Shown here piece after piece: positions 33,586-42,738 of a stretch of DNA of 44,970 bases. The position numbers and the translations under genes are program-made. The notes beneath the pieces are model-generated. The model was not told where the DNA came from, ran no database searches, and saw only the letters and a list, made by a program, of their open reading frames with translations. Source of the DNA: Butyricicoccus sp. (lineage in GTDB: Bacteria > Bacillota > Clostridia > Oscillospirales > Butyricicoccaceae); assembly GCA_020025755.1 (NCBI GenBank), contig JAHHRO010000015.1:1-44970 (forward strand). Direction: 5' to 3'. The first letter of the stretch is position 1, and every line of letters starts with the position of its first letter.

Positions 33586-34465
33586 CAGTATCGGGTTCTT
33601 CCTTGGGGAAGGATTCCGAAACATTTTTCTGCATGGCTTCATGAGCTTTGCAGCGGTCAGTGTCATCGTGGTCTGCCTGATTATTACGGGTACGACGGCA
33701 CTGGTCTCCTATAACATCAATCTGAATATCATAAAGCTGCAAAATGAGAGCCAGATCATCATTTACATTGATGATACATATACCCCAGAGCAGGCTCGTG
33801 ATCTGCATGGAACGATCATGCAGGTCGATAATGTGCAGGAGGCGGAGTTTGAATCGCGTGATATCGCACTGGAAAACTACCGCAAGCAGCTGGGACAGAA
33901 TGCTGATCTGTTGGATGGCTTTGACTCGGAAAACAATCCGCTGCGTGACGCCTATCACATCACGATGAAAGATCCTGCCAAGGTCGTTGCAACCAAGGCG
34001 GCACTCGAGAGTGTGGATGGTGTCGGCTCTGCCGTTGCAAATGAAGCGGTCGTTGCAAAACTCATCCAGATCCAGCGCATGTTCAAGGTCATTGCCTTCA
34101 CACTGGTCGTTGCACTGGGACTGATCTCGATTTTTATTATTGCAAATACCGTCAAACTGGCAATGCTGGCACGCCGCCGCGAAATTTCCATTCAAAAAAT
34201 GGTCGGCGCGACCAACTGGTTCATTCGCTGGCCGTTCGTCATCGAGGGACTGGTGCTGGGGCTTATTGCAGGCGGCATCGCATTCGGTCTGGAATGGCTG
34301 CTCTATGACCAGCTGACCGGATTCATTGTTGGCAATCTGCCGCAGTTTACAATGGCAAAGTTTGAAGATCTGATGTATTTTGTGTTGAGCGTCTTTGGTG
34401 CAGCAGGCATCATTGTTGGTGTCAGCGGCTCGTCACTGACGATTCGTAGATTTATGGACGTATAA
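33566..34465 (+). CDS. ftsX: Cell division ABC transporter membrane protein FtsX
   Basis: A 299-residue FtsX: a short cytosolic start, first membrane helix (about residues 22-45), a large extracellular domain (about 46-170) that contacts the hydrolase, then three helices (about 175-195, 225-245 and 270-290). The cytosolic loop with LARRREISIQKMVGATNWFIRWPFVIEG-type sequence is characteristic. ATG 33566 lies inside the ftsE end and gives the normal length. The following gene, 17 nt downstream, encodes the expected hydrolase partner. Confidence 0.94.
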   Translation: MKKNRISSIGFFLGEGFRNIFLHGFMSFAAVSVIVVCLIITGTTALVSYNINLNIIKLQNESQIIIYIDDTYTPEQARDLHGTIMQVDNVQEAEFESRDIALENYRKQLGQNADLLDGFDSENNPLRDAYHITMKDPAKVVATKAALESVDGVGSAVANEAVVAKLIQIQRMFKVIAFTLVVALGLISIFIIANTVKLAMLARRREISIQKMVGATNWFIRWPFVIEGLVLGLIAGGIAFGLEWLLYDQLTGFIVGNLPQFTMAKFEDLMYFVLSVFGAAGIIVGVSGSSLTIRRFMDV

Positions 34466-34482
34466 GGGGATCTTTATCTGCA

Positions 34483-35709
34483 ATGAAGAACAAATTTGCA
34501 AAGAGAATCACCGCCGTAGGCCTGCTGGCAGCAATGCTGGCAGGCGTCCTGCTTTCCAGCCCCGGTATGGAACAGACAGCAGAGGCGGCATCGAAATCAC
34601 AGCTGAAAAGCCGGTTATCTGAACTGAAAAGTGCGCGCGCGGAGGCAAATGCAGCGGTAAAAGCTCTCGAAGGACAGGCGGAGAAATACAGCGAGAAGAT
34701 CGCGGCACTGGATTACAAGATCGAGACAACGCGGGCAGAACTGAATATGACCAATCAGATCATCAAGACATTGGATCGGGATATCAAGAAAAAGGAAAAG
34801 CAGCTGGAAGAAACCATTGAAACTTTGGATGAAAAGCAGGATCTGTTTGCGACCCGTATCCGTGTTATGTATGAAAATGGTGAGACTTCTTACATGGAGG
34901 TGCTGCTCAATTCTGAAAGCTTTGGTGATATGCTGTCCAATATGGAGATCGTCAGCCAGATCATGGACTACGATAAGCAGGTGGTACAGGACTATAAAGA
35001 CCTGAAGGAAAGCATCGAGACGCAGAAGATCTCACTGGAATCCGATCGTGCGGACAAGAAAACCTATGCGCACAGTCTGGAGCAGGCCAAAAAGGAGATC
35101 GAATCCCATAAAAAAGAGTATAAGACACTCAAGGCGAAGGTAGATAAAAATATCGAGCTGAAAAAGGCAGAAGCAGCGCGCATGCTCAAGGAGCAGGAGT
35201 CCATCAACGATGAGATCGCGGCAATCTCCAAGCGCGAAGCAGAGGAAGCCAAACGCCGCGCAAGCCGTGCGTCTTCCTCGGGCGGCGGATCTTCTTCGGG
35301 CGGCGGCAGGGCGTACAGCGGTTCGCTTACATGGCCGTGCCCGTCATATAACCGCATCAGTTCCCCGTACGGCTATCGTACCCATCCGATCACAGGTACA
35401 CGCAAGCTGCATAAGGGGCTGGATATCGCTGCTGCCAAGGGAAATCCGGTTGTTGCAGCGGCTCCGGGCACAGTCATAAAGAGTTATTTTTCGTCTTCCT
35501 ATGGCAACTATGTAGCCATCAGCCATGGTGGTGGTATGATGACGGCGTATGCCCATATGACGCGCCGTATGGTATCGGTCGGTCAGCGCGTTTCCGCCGG
35601 ACAACAGGTCGGAACCATTGGCTCTACCGGCAACTCGACAGGTCCACATCTGCACTTTGAGGTGTATAACAACGGATCCACTACGAATCCCATGAATTAT
35701 TTTAGTTAG
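34483..35709 (+). CDS. PcsB/EnvC-like murein hydrolase, first tandem copy (coiled coil + M23)
   Basis: A 408-residue secreted protein. Signal peptide about residues 1-36 (AEA-A cleavage region), a long coiled coil (about 37-265), a Ser/Gly-rich linker near 268-285, and a C-terminal M23 metallopeptidase (about 290-408). Zinc residues are seen in HKGLD and GPHLHFEV, with HKGLDIA near residue 307. It is directly downstream of ftsEX, where the FtsEX-activated hydrolase (PcsB in streptococci, EnvC as activator in enterics) is usual. The intact zinc motifs argue for real endopeptidase activity. A second, very similar gene follows. A palindromic element abuts its stop codon. Confidence 0.92.
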   Translation: MKNKFAKRITAVGLLAAMLAGVLLSSPGMEQTAEAASKSQLKSRLSELKSARAEANAAVKALEGQAEKYSEKIAALDYKIETTRAELNMTNQIIKTLDRDIKKKEKQLEETIETLDEKQDLFATRIRVMYENGETSYMEVLLNSESFGDMLSNMEIVSQIMDYDKQVVQDYKDLKESIETQKISLESDRADKKTYAHSLEQAKKEIESHKKEYKTLKAKVDKNIELKKAEAARMLKEQESINDEIAAISKREAEEAKRRASRASSSGGGSSSGGGRAYSGSLTWPCPSYNRISSPYGYRTHPITGTRKLHKGLDIAAAKGNPVVAAAPGTVIKSYFSSSYGNYVAISHGGGMMTAYAHMTRRMVSVGQRVSAGQQVGTIGSTGNSTGPHLHFEVYNNGSTTNPMNYFS

Positions 35710-35834
35710 AGGATGTTTGGAAAATCGAACCTTCGTCTTTTTCTGCAGGGAACGGCAGCCACTGCGTTTTTTGCCTCGTGGCTGCGTGCCCTCTGCGAAA
35801 GATCCGTCGATTTCTCTATTTTCAAACAAGCCCT
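35708..35834. repeat. MITE-like imperfect palindrome of about 125 bp
   Basis: The whole gap between the two hydrolase genes reads as an imperfect inverted repeat. The ends are AGAGGATGTTTGGAAAAT (from 35708) and, reversed, AGGGCTTGTTTGAAAAT (35818-35834). The centre has CAGCCAC (35756-35762) facing GTGGCTG (35778-35784), and intermediate stretches pair in part. No gene fits inside. This is the form of a small non-autonomous palindromic repeat. Its first bases overlap the stop codon of the upstream gene. Confidence 0.55.
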
Positions 35835-35860
35835 AAACAGGCAAGGAGAGAATATTTCCC

Positions 35861-37117
35861 ATGTATCAAAATAAGCGCAATCGGATCATCGCTGCAATCA
35901 TTGCAGGGATCTTGGTGGTGTTGATGCTGGGCTCCACCATTCTTGGTGCGCTCAGTATGGCAGGTGCTGCCTCGAAAAGTCAGCTCAACAATAAGCTGGC
36001 ACAGATCAAAACGCAGAAAGCGGAAGTGGAAAGACAGCTTGCTGCATACCAGAAAGATAAGGATGCTTACGCCGGACAGATCGGTACGCTCAACAATAAG
36101 ATCAACCTGACAGAAGAACAGATTGATGCAACGGAGGAGGTTTTGAAAGAACTGACCCATTCCATTGCGGAAACTACAAAGAAACTGGAGCAGGCGGAAA
36201 AGGATCTCGTTGAGAAAAAGGAGCTGTTTGCAACTCGTATTCGTGTCATGTATGAAAATGGAGAGACTTCATATATGGAGGTTCTGCTGAACTCGGAGAG
36301 CTTCAGCGATATGCTGTCCAATATGGAGATCGTCAGCCAGATCATGGACTACGATAAGAATGTTGTGCGTGAGTTCAAGGAGACACGCGACAGCATTGAT
36401 GCAATGAAAATCCAGTTGGAGTCTGACCGTCAGCAGCAGCAGGATCATAAGGAGTCTCTGGAAGCAGATAAGCGTGAGTTGGAAAAGGATCAGTCCAAGC
36501 TGAAAACCATGCTGGAAAATGTGGAGAAGGATATCACATTGGCTGAGAAGATGGCAGCACAGATGGATGCCGAACGTGACCAGATCAATCAGGAGATTGC
36601 GGAGATATCGCGCCGTGAGGCGGAGGAAGCACGCAGACGTGCAGAGGAAGCAAGAAGAAGATCAAGAAATAACAGCACTGCAAGTACGCCAGACACGGCT
36701 TCTTTATCTTCCTCGGGCAGCGGTTCTATGCTGTGGCCCTGTCCGGTCTATACTCGCATCACATCGGAATTCGGCGGAAGAAACCATCCGATCACGGGCA
36801 AATGGCAGTCTGGGCATAAGGGCATTGATATTGCATCGGGAAGGGGAAATCCGATCATTGCGGCAAAGGCTGGTACGGTCGTGAAGAGTTATCTGTCCTC
36901 CTCCTATGGCAACTATGTTGTCATCAGCCATGGCGGCGGACTCATGACGGCGTATGCGCATATGTCCAAACGTATGGTATCGGTCGGCGACACCGTTGCC
37001 GCAGGACAGCAGATCGGTACGGTCGGTTCGACCGGCAACTCGACCGGCAACCACCTTCATTTTGAAGTGTATGTTGACGGAGCGGTCGTAAATCCAAGAA
37101 ACTACGTCAGTCCGTAA
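35861..37117 (+). CDS. PcsB/EnvC-like murein hydrolase, second tandem copy (coiled coil + M23)
   Basis: A 418-residue paralogue of the preceding gene with the same plan: signal peptide or anchor (about residues 1-36), coiled coil (about 38-270), Arg/Ser-rich linker, M23 peptidase (about 290-418). Zinc residues lie in HKGID and NHLHFEV. The segment FATRIRVMYENGETSYMEV is identical in both copies, and 51 nt (36308-36358) match 34927-34977 exactly. The linkers and N-termini differ, so the copies may have distinct partners or timing. AAGGAGAG precedes the ATG. A terminator follows. Confidence 0.92.
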   Translation: MYQNKRNRIIAAIIAGILVVLMLGSTILGALSMAGAASKSQLNNKLAQIKTQKAEVERQLAAYQKDKDAYAGQIGTLNNKINLTEEQIDATEEVLKELTHSIAETTKKLEQAEKDLVEKKELFATRIRVMYENGETSYMEVLLNSESFSDMLSNMEIVSQIMDYDKNVVREFKETRDSIDAMKIQLESDRQQQQDHKESLEADKRELEKDQSKLKTMLENVEKDITLAEKMAAQMDAERDQINQEIAEISRREAEEARRRAEEARRRSRNNSTASTPDTASLSSSGSGSMLWPCPVYTRITSEFGGRNHPITGKWQSGHKGIDIASGRGNPIIAAKAGTVVKSYLSSSYGNYVVISHGGGLMTAYAHMSKRMVSVGDTVAAGQQIGTVGSTGNSTGNHLHFEVYVDGAVVNPRNYVSP

Positions 37118-37128
37118 GGATGACTGTG

Positions 37129-37166
37129 GTCGGGGAACAGGGGATGAGGCTCTGACCCCGACTTTT
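37129..37166 (+). terminator. Terminator after the second hydrolase gene
   Basis: GTCGGGG (37129-37135) pairs with CCCCGAC (37156-37162), with an inner CAGGG/CTCTG pairing, followed by TTTT. Confidence 0.75.
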
Positions 37167-37192
37167 CTATTGTATAAAAAGGAGTAGCTTTT

Positions 37193-38392
37193 ATGCGTCA
37201 AGGCGTTTCCAAAATGACAACGGCTGTGCTATGTGTACTCAGTGCGGCTACGGCGTTCAATGCATCATACATCGTACTGCAAAGACAGAATGAGGCAAGG
37301 ATGCCGGATTATCAGGCAAACAATGCGATCTATGGAAAGCTGGGGGAGATCCGTCAGCTCGTCGATGATCTCTATGTAGGGCAGTACGATCCGCAGAAAG
37401 CGGTCGATCTGGCAAGCGCAGGATTCATCCTTGGAGTGGGTGACCGGTGGAGCGGCTATCTTTCCAAGGAGGAATATGAAGAATACAGGCTTTCGCTCAG
37501 GGGACAGTCGCATGGTATTGGTGTTTATACGCTGTATGATCCGGAAAGACAAAGCCTGCGTCTGATCGAGGTCTATCCGGATTCCGGTGCTGACCGCGCG
37601 GGGCTCAAGCGAGGTGATGAGATTCTGGGCACGGCGGACAAGATGCTCAAGGATAACGGCTATCAGGAGGTGCGTGACAGCATCGCAGGTGAGGCTGGTA
37701 CATCGGTAGAGCTTGTGGTACGCCATGCGGACACCGGAAAGACGGATACCGTTTCGGCTGTGCGCGGTGAAGTGGAAACAACGATGGTGACCGGAAAAAT
37801 GCTGGAGGATCACACGGGGTATATCCTGATCTATAATTTCCATCTGGGTGCAGAAAAGCAGTTTGACAAGGTGCTCAAGGATCTCTTGGCGCAGGGCGCG
37901 GAGCGGCTGGTGTTCGATGTGCGTGAAAATCCGGGCGGCGCAGTCGAGACCCTATCCAAAATGCTTGATCCGCTGCTGCCCGAGGGGACGATCATGACGC
38001 TGCGTGCCAAGGATGGAACAGAAAAGGTATATACGTCTGATGCGAAGGAATTGGATCTGCCTATGGCAGTCATCATGAATCAAAATTCCTATTCGGCAGC
38101 GGAATTCTTTGCAGCCGCCTTACAGGAATATGGAAAAGCGGTGATCGTGGGTGAGCAGACGGTGGGGAAGGGATACTCCCAACGTACCTATGAACTCTCA
38201 GATGGGTCTGCCCTGCGCCTGTCTGATAATGCGTATTATACGCCAAAGGGCAAAAGTCTGATTGGAACCGGTGTACTGCCCGATCTTGCAGTTTCCCTGC
38301 CAGCGGAAAAAATCAATTATTTTTACTTTATGGGGCCGGAAGAAGATCCGCAGCTCGCTGCTGCCTGCAAAGCGGTCAAGGATCATAAGTGA
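37193..38392 (+). CDS. CtpA-type C-terminal processing protease (S41 family)
   Basis: A 399-residue S41 serine protease with an N-terminal hydrophobic anchor (about residues 8-25), a PDZ domain (about 100-190, with DRAGLKRGDEI) and the catalytic domain. The Ser-Lys pair is placed by motif: Ser301 in SYSAAEFFAA and Lys326 in VGKGYSQ, 25 residues apart as in Prc/Tsp. Such enzymes trim or degrade exported proteins; placement after ftsEX and two hydrolases is common and suggests control of cell-wall enzymes, which is inference. AAAAAGGAG precedes the ATG. Confidence 0.92.
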   Translation: MRQGVSKMTTAVLCVLSAATAFNASYIVLQRQNEARMPDYQANNAIYGKLGEIRQLVDDLYVGQYDPQKAVDLASAGFILGVGDRWSGYLSKEEYEEYRLSLRGQSHGIGVYTLYDPERQSLRLIEVYPDSGADRAGLKRGDEILGTADKMLKDNGYQEVRDSIAGEAGTSVELVVRHADTGKTDTVSAVRGEVETTMVTGKMLEDHTGYILIYNFHLGAEKQFDKVLKDLLAQGAERLVFDVRENPGGAVETLSKMLDPLLPEGTIMTLRAKDGTEKVYTSDAKELDLPMAVIMNQNSYSAAEFFAAALQEYGKAVIVGEQTVGKGYSQRTYELSDGSALRLSDNAYYTPKGKSLIGTGVLPDLAVSLPAEKINYFYFMGPEEDPQLAAACKAVKDHK

Positions 38393-38456
38393 ACGCATGG
38401 CTTGTGCGGCAAAACAGGCAAAATGCAAAAAGTTCGGAAAGTTGGAGCCTGCTTGC

Positions 38457-38485
38457 TTGACAGGGGCATTATATATTCATATAAT
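38457..38485 (+). promoter_or_regulatory. Consensus promoter of greA-lysS
   Basis: TTGACA (38457-38462), 17 nt, TATAAT (38480-38485): a perfect sigma-A consensus in both hexamers and spacing, so constitutive strong expression is likely. Confidence 0.92.
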
Positions 38486-38555
38486 AAGGAGTAATGGTTT
38501 GATACCATACCGAATTTTGTATTCAGAAAATTTATGATAGAGAGGGAATGATCTC

Positions 38556-39029
38556 ATGGCGAAGGAATTTAAGCTGACACAAGAAAGCTTGGACAAGCTG
38601 AGAGAGGAACTGGAGTATCTGAAAACCGTCCGTGAGAAGGAGGTTGCAGAGCAGATTAAAGAAGCACGCTCCTTTGGTGACCTTTCGGAGAACTCCGAAT
38701 ATGATGAGGCGAAAAATGAACAGGGTAAGCTGTATTCCCGCATTGCAGAGGTCGAGAACATTCTGGCACATGCCGTTGTGATCACCGATGATATGTATGG
38801 TCAGGATGAGGTTTCCCCTGGATGCCGCTTTAAAGTGGAAGATGTTGAGTTTGGAGACGTGGAGGAATACCATTTTGTAGGGTCGCAGGAAGCAGACCCG
38901 ATGAATGGCAAGATCTCTGACGAGTCTCCGTTTGGTAAGGCGATGCTGGGCAAAAAGGTTGGCTCTTTGGTAGAAGTCGAAGCACCGGCAGGCATGATTC
39001 AGTATAAGATCATTGAGATCAGCAAGTAA
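38556..39029 (+). CDS. greA: Transcription elongation factor GreA
   Basis: A 157-residue GreA. The N-terminal coiled coil carries the acidic tip ARSFGDLSENSEYDEAKNE (about residues 43-61), which enters the RNA polymerase channel to stimulate cleavage of backtracked RNA. The C-terminal FKBP-like domain has ISDESPFGKAMLGKKVG. GAGAGGGA precedes the ATG. It is followed 15 nt later by lysS, a conserved pair in Firmicutes. Confidence 0.96.
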   Translation: MAKEFKLTQESLDKLREELEYLKTVREKEVAEQIKEARSFGDLSENSEYDEAKNEQGKLYSRIAEVENILAHAVVITDDMYGQDEVSPGCRFKVEDVEFGDVEEYHFVGSQEADPMNGKISDESPFGKAMLGKKVGSLVEVEAPAGMIQYKIIEISK

Positions 39030-39044
39030 GAGAGGGGAATCCGC

Positions 39045-40547
39045 ATGGCAAACGAACAGAAGGCTGTGGCTGAGCAGACGCAGGAAGAACTGAACGAACT
39101 CCTGCGTATTCGCCGCGAAAAGCTCAAGGACTTGCAAGACGCAGGTACCGATCCATTTGAGCAGGTGCGCTTTGAGCGCACCAACTTTACCACCGATATC
39201 AAGGAAAACTTTGACGAGATGGAAGGCAAGACCGTCCGTCTGGCAGGGCGCATGATGTCCAAGCGTATCATGGGCAAGGCTTCCTTTGCAGACCTTTCCG
39301 ACCGCTATGGTCGTCTGCAGCTGTACATCAAGCGTGATGAGTTGGGCGAAGAAACCTACAAGGGCTTCAAGAAGATGGATATTGGCGATCTCATCGGTAT
39401 TTCCGGTGAGGTATTCCGTACCCAGAAGGGCGAAGTATCCGTTATGGTCAAGGAGCTGACCCTGCTTTCCAAGAATCTTATTCCGCTGCCGGAGAAATGG
39501 CACGGTCTGAAGGATACCGATATGCGCTACCGTCAGCGTTATGTTGACCTCATCATCAATCCAGATGTGCGTGATACCTTTGAAAAGCGTTCCGCGATCG
39601 TGCGCGAGATCCGTAACTTTATGGACAGCCGCGGATTTATGGAGGTTGAGACGCCTTGCCTCAATACCATTCCCGGCGGTGCGGCTGCGCGTCCGTTTGT
39701 GACCCATCACAATGCGCTGGATATCGACATGTATATGCGTATTGCAACCGAGCTGCACCTCAAGCGTCTGATTGTCGGCGGCATGGAGCAGGTGTATGAG
39801 ATCGGTCGTATCTTCCGCAATGAGGGCATGGATACCCGCCACAATCCGGAGTTTACAACCATCGAGCTGTATCAGGCATATACCGATTACAACGGCATGA
39901 TGGATATTACCGAGGATATGGTAGTACATGTATGCGAAAAGGTGCTGGGTACAACCAAGGTGACCTATCAGGGTACGGAACTCGACTTCACAAAGGGCTG
40001 GAAGCGTATGACCATGGCAGACGCTGTCAAGGAGTATTCCGGTCTGGACTTCATGGCAATGAGCCCAGAGGAAGCACTGGCTGCTGTCAAGGAGCGCGGC
40101 TTGGAGATCGAGAAGAATAAGGACAGCTGGGGCGATCTGCTTGCACTGTGCTATGAGGAATATGTAGAGGAAAAGCTGATGCAGCCGACCTTTATCACCG
40201 ATTATCCGGTTGAGATCTCGCCGCTGGCAAAGCGCAAGGCATCTGATCCGCGTCTGACCGAGCGTTTCGAGTGTTTCGTTTATGGCAGAGAGTTGTGTAA
40301 TGCATTCTCTGAGTTGAACGATCCGATCGACCAGCGTGAGCGATTCGAGCGTCAGGTTGCACTGCGTGAGGCAGGCGACGACGAGGCGAACATGATGGAT
40401 ACCGACTTTGTGACCGCGCTGGAATACGGCATGCCGCCTACGGGTGGTATGGGCATGGGCATCGACCGTCTGGTCATGTTCCTGACCGATTCCGCATCCA
40501 TTCGCGATGTGCTGCTGTTCCCCACGATGAAGCCGTTGGGCGAGTAA
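39045..40547 (+). CDS. lysS: Lysyl-tRNA synthetase, class II
   Basis: A 500-residue class II enzyme that charges tRNA-Lys. The N-terminal OB-fold anticodon domain (about residues 60-165) has VRLAGRMMSKRIMGKASF. Motif 2 is in GRIFRNEGMDTRHNPEFTT (about residues 250-268), and motif 3 is GMGMGIDRLVMFL near residue 470. Length is normal. GAGAGGGG precedes the ATG. It is co-transcribed with greA and has no T-box leader of its own. Confidence 0.97.
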   Translation: MANEQKAVAEQTQEELNELLRIRREKLKDLQDAGTDPFEQVRFERTNFTTDIKENFDEMEGKTVRLAGRMMSKRIMGKASFADLSDRYGRLQLYIKRDELGEETYKGFKKMDIGDLIGISGEVFRTQKGEVSVMVKELTLLSKNLIPLPEKWHGLKDTDMRYRQRYVDLIINPDVRDTFEKRSAIVREIRNFMDSRGFMEVETPCLNTIPGGAAARPFVTHHNALDIDMYMRIATELHLKRLIVGGMEQVYEIGRIFRNEGMDTRHNPEFTTIELYQAYTDYNGMMDITEDMVVHVCEKVLGTTKVTYQGTELDFTKGWKRMTMADAVKEYSGLDFMAMSPEEALAAVKERGLEIEKNKDSWGDLLALCYEEYVEEKLMQPTFITDYPVEISPLAKRKASDPRLTERFECFVYGRELCNAFSELNDPIDQRERFERQVALREAGDDEANMMDTDFVTALEYGMPPTGGMGMGIDRLVMFLTDSASIRDVLLFPTMKPLGE

Positions 40548-40558
40548 AAAATGACAAG

Positions 40559-40593
40559 AAGCCTGTGCATTGCATCGCAATGCACAGGCTTTC
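40559..40593 (+). terminator. Terminator-like hairpin after lysS
   Basis: Perfect 15-bp stem: AAGCCTGTGCATTGC (40559-40573) with GCAATGCACAGGCTT (40577-40591). The T-run is short, so some read-through into the next gene is likely. Confidence 0.75.
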
Positions 40594-40620
40594 GGTATAT
40601 ACATTCATTTGAGGGAGTTC

Positions 40621-41412
40621 ATGGAATTTACTGAGATCACAAGCCGGCAGAATGCAACACTCAAGCATTTGGCACGGCTGGCACGCGAAAAAAAATATCG
40701 TCTTGTGACGGGAGAAATGGTCTGTGAGGGCGAAAAGATGCTGTATGAAGCACTTTCGTCTGGGATCAGGGTCAACAGCGTTCTGGTGCGCACGGGTGCG
40801 CAATGGAATGCGCCACTCCTGACCAGAGCAGAGGCACAGGGCGCGGCACTGTTTTCCGCAGAGGAAAAGTTATTTGCGCTGGCGAGCGATGTGGAGACTG
40901 CCCAGCCTGTGCTATTCTCCTGTGTGCGTCCGGTGCAGACTACAGTGGATTTCTCCGGCGTGCGCCGCGCCATTCTGCTCGACGGATTGCAGGACCCCGG
41001 AAATCTGGGAACCATCCTGCGGACTGCCGATGCGTTTGCACTCGATCTGGTGATCCTGTGTGATGGCTGCACTGACCCAACCGCGCCCAAGGTTATCCGT
41101 GCGACGATGGGTGCGGCATTTCGGCAGCGCGTATGCCGGATGCCGCTGGCACAGGCGGTTCAAGCACTGAAGATGCAGGGCATACCCGTCTATGCCACAG
41201 CACTGGAGGCAGACAGTGTTCCCATTCCGGTCGAGGGCTTACCCGAGTGCGCCGCAGTCATCATTGGAAACGAAGGGCATGGTGTCACACGGGAGGCATT
41301 GACTTTATGCGATGAAAAAATTATAATTCCGATGTCAGGGCATGCGGAATCACTCAATGCAGGCGTTGCATCTGCCATTCTTATTTGGGAGATGACCAAA
41401 AAAGGGGGATAA
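40621..41412 (+). CDS. SpoU/TrmH-family RNA 2'-O-methyltransferase
   Basis: A 263-residue RNA methyltransferase with an N-terminal substrate-binding domain (SRQNATLKHLARLAREKKYR, about residues 7-26, and VCEGEKML) and a C-terminal trefoil-knot domain. SpoU motifs: LQDPGNLGTILRTAD near residue 125, IIGNEGHGVTREAL near residue 218, and IPMSGHAESLNAGVASAILIWE at the end. A distinct paralogue of RlmB at 24661; the target nucleotide (rRNA or tRNA) cannot be told. GAGGGAG precedes ATG 40621. dprA starts four bases after its stop. Confidence 0.9.
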   Translation: MEFTEITSRQNATLKHLARLAREKKYRLVTGEMVCEGEKMLYEALSSGIRVNSVLVRTGAQWNAPLLTRAEAQGAALFSAEEKLFALASDVETAQPVLFSCVRPVQTTVDFSGVRRAILLDGLQDPGNLGTILRTADAFALDLVILCDGCTDPTAPKVIRATMGAAFRQRVCRMPLAQAVQALKMQGIPVYATALEADSVPIPVEGLPECAAVIIGNEGHGVTREALTLCDEKIIIPMSGHAESLNAGVASAILIWEMTKKGG

Positions 41413-41415
41413 ATC

Positions 41416-42663
41416 ATGTCAAAGCGCGTATACTGGCTGTGGCTTGCAAGCAAGCCGGATTTGCAAGCGGCGGTCATCCGCCGCCTGACCGAATCATTTG
41501 GAACACCGGAGTTTCTCTATGGAGCCGAGCGGGATGTTTTACTCTCAGCAGGTTTACCCAAACGGCAAACAGACGCGCTTTGTGACAAGGATCTGTCACA
41601 GGCAGAGCATATTTTGCGGATCTGCGAGGAAAAGAAAATTTCCATCCTGACCATCGAGGACAGTTCCTATCCCGATATCCTGCGCGAGATCGATGATCCG
41701 CCGCCGGTACTGTATGTGCGCGGCAGACTGCCTGATTTCGATCAGATGCCAGCCATTGCAATCGTGGGCACACGTTCCGCCTCCGCTTACGGACTGCGCA
41801 TGGCGGAGCGTTTCGGTGCTGCTCTGGCAAAGGCAGGATTTACCATCGTATCCGGTCTCGCAGATGGGGCAGATGCTGCGGCGCACCGCGGCTGCCTCAA
41901 AGCGGGCGGCAAGACGATCGCTGTACTTGCAGGCGGTGTGGATACCTGCTATCCTAAGAAGAATGAATATCTCATGGGGGATATCATGCTTTCGGGTGCG
42001 GTCATCAGTGAAAATCCACCCGGAACGGCAAATGAGGGATTCCGCTTCCCGATCCGTAACCGCATCATTACGGGGCTCAGTGCCGCAACACTGGTTGTGG
42101 AAGCACCGGCACGCTCCGGTGCGCTGATTTCCGCACGGCTGGCGTTTGAACAGGGGCGAGAGGTCTTTGCGGTACCGGGTGCACTCGATATCGCGGCTTC
42201 TGTGGGCGGCAATCAGCTCATTCGAGACGAGATCGCGCGGATCGCAACCCAGCCGATGGATCTTGTGCATGGGCTGTCCCATTTGCTGAGGACAGAGCCG
42301 CAGGAGGCACTCATCCGCAAGGTTTGGCTGAGAGAGCTTGGCGGATACGGCGGTCTGCCAGTGCCGGAGCCCGTCAAGCCATACCGCATCGAACGCAGTC
42401 CGGTCACGACCACAAGCGTGCGCAGAAAACGACCGGAGCCACCGAAGGAGCAGACAAAACAACCACTTCCGGAAAAGCGTCTTCCGGATACCTTGGAAGG
42501 CAAGGAACGGCAGGTCGCGGAGGCGATCCTGCAAGGGGCGGATACGGTCGATGCCATCAGCGAAAGAACAGGACTGCCTGCTGCTGAGATCGCAGCGTCC
42601 CTGATCCTGCTGGAAATTTCAGGGGTCGTGGAGCAGAAAGCAGGGCACTGTTTCCTGCTTTGA
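41416..42663 (+). CDS. dprA: DNA-processing protein DprA
   Basis: A 415-residue DprA/Smf protein that loads RecA onto incoming single-stranded DNA during transformation. The Rossmann-like core starts AIVGTRSASAYG (about residues 116-127), with VSGLADGADAAAHRG near 150, AVLAGGVDTCYP near 175 and RNRIITGLS near 215. A Pro/Lys-rich linker (about 320-355) leads to a C-terminal winged-helix-like domain. AAAGGGGGA precedes the ATG. Neighbour topA is the usual partner in Firmicutes. Other competence genes are not in the window. Confidence 0.94.
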   Translation: MSKRVYWLWLASKPDLQAAVIRRLTESFGTPEFLYGAERDVLLSAGLPKRQTDALCDKDLSQAEHILRICEEKKISILTIEDSSYPDILREIDDPPPVLYVRGRLPDFDQMPAIAIVGTRSASAYGLRMAERFGAALAKAGFTIVSGLADGADAAAHRGCLKAGGKTIAVLAGGVDTCYPKKNEYLMGDIMLSGAVISENPPGTANEGFRFPIRNRIITGLSAATLVVEAPARSGALISARLAFEQGREVFAVPGALDIAASVGGNQLIRDEIARIATQPMDLVHGLSHLLRTEPQEALIRKVWLRELGGYGGLPVPEPVKPYRIERSPVTTTSVRRKRPEPPKEQTKQPLPEKRLPDTLEGKERQVAEAILQGADTVDAISERTGLPAAEIAASLILLEISGVVEQKAGHCFLL

Positions 42664-42675
42664 ATCAAAATTTCA

Positions 42676-42708
42676 ACTGGATGTGTCACCACATAGGCGA
42701 TATCCAGT
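42676..42708. repeat. Inverted repeat in the dprA-topA gap
   Basis: ACTGGAT (42676-42682) and ATCCAGT (42702-42708) are perfect 7-bp reverse complements around a 19-nt loop. A TATAGAAT stretch follows near 42711-42719, possibly a -10 for topA. Function unclear. Confidence 0.3.
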
Positions 42709-42738
42709 CTATATAGAATAAAACACTGGAGGAATACT

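Noticed and set aside
38532..40604. A 690-codon minus-strand open frame
   Set aside because: Lies exactly over greA and lysS, both certain genes.
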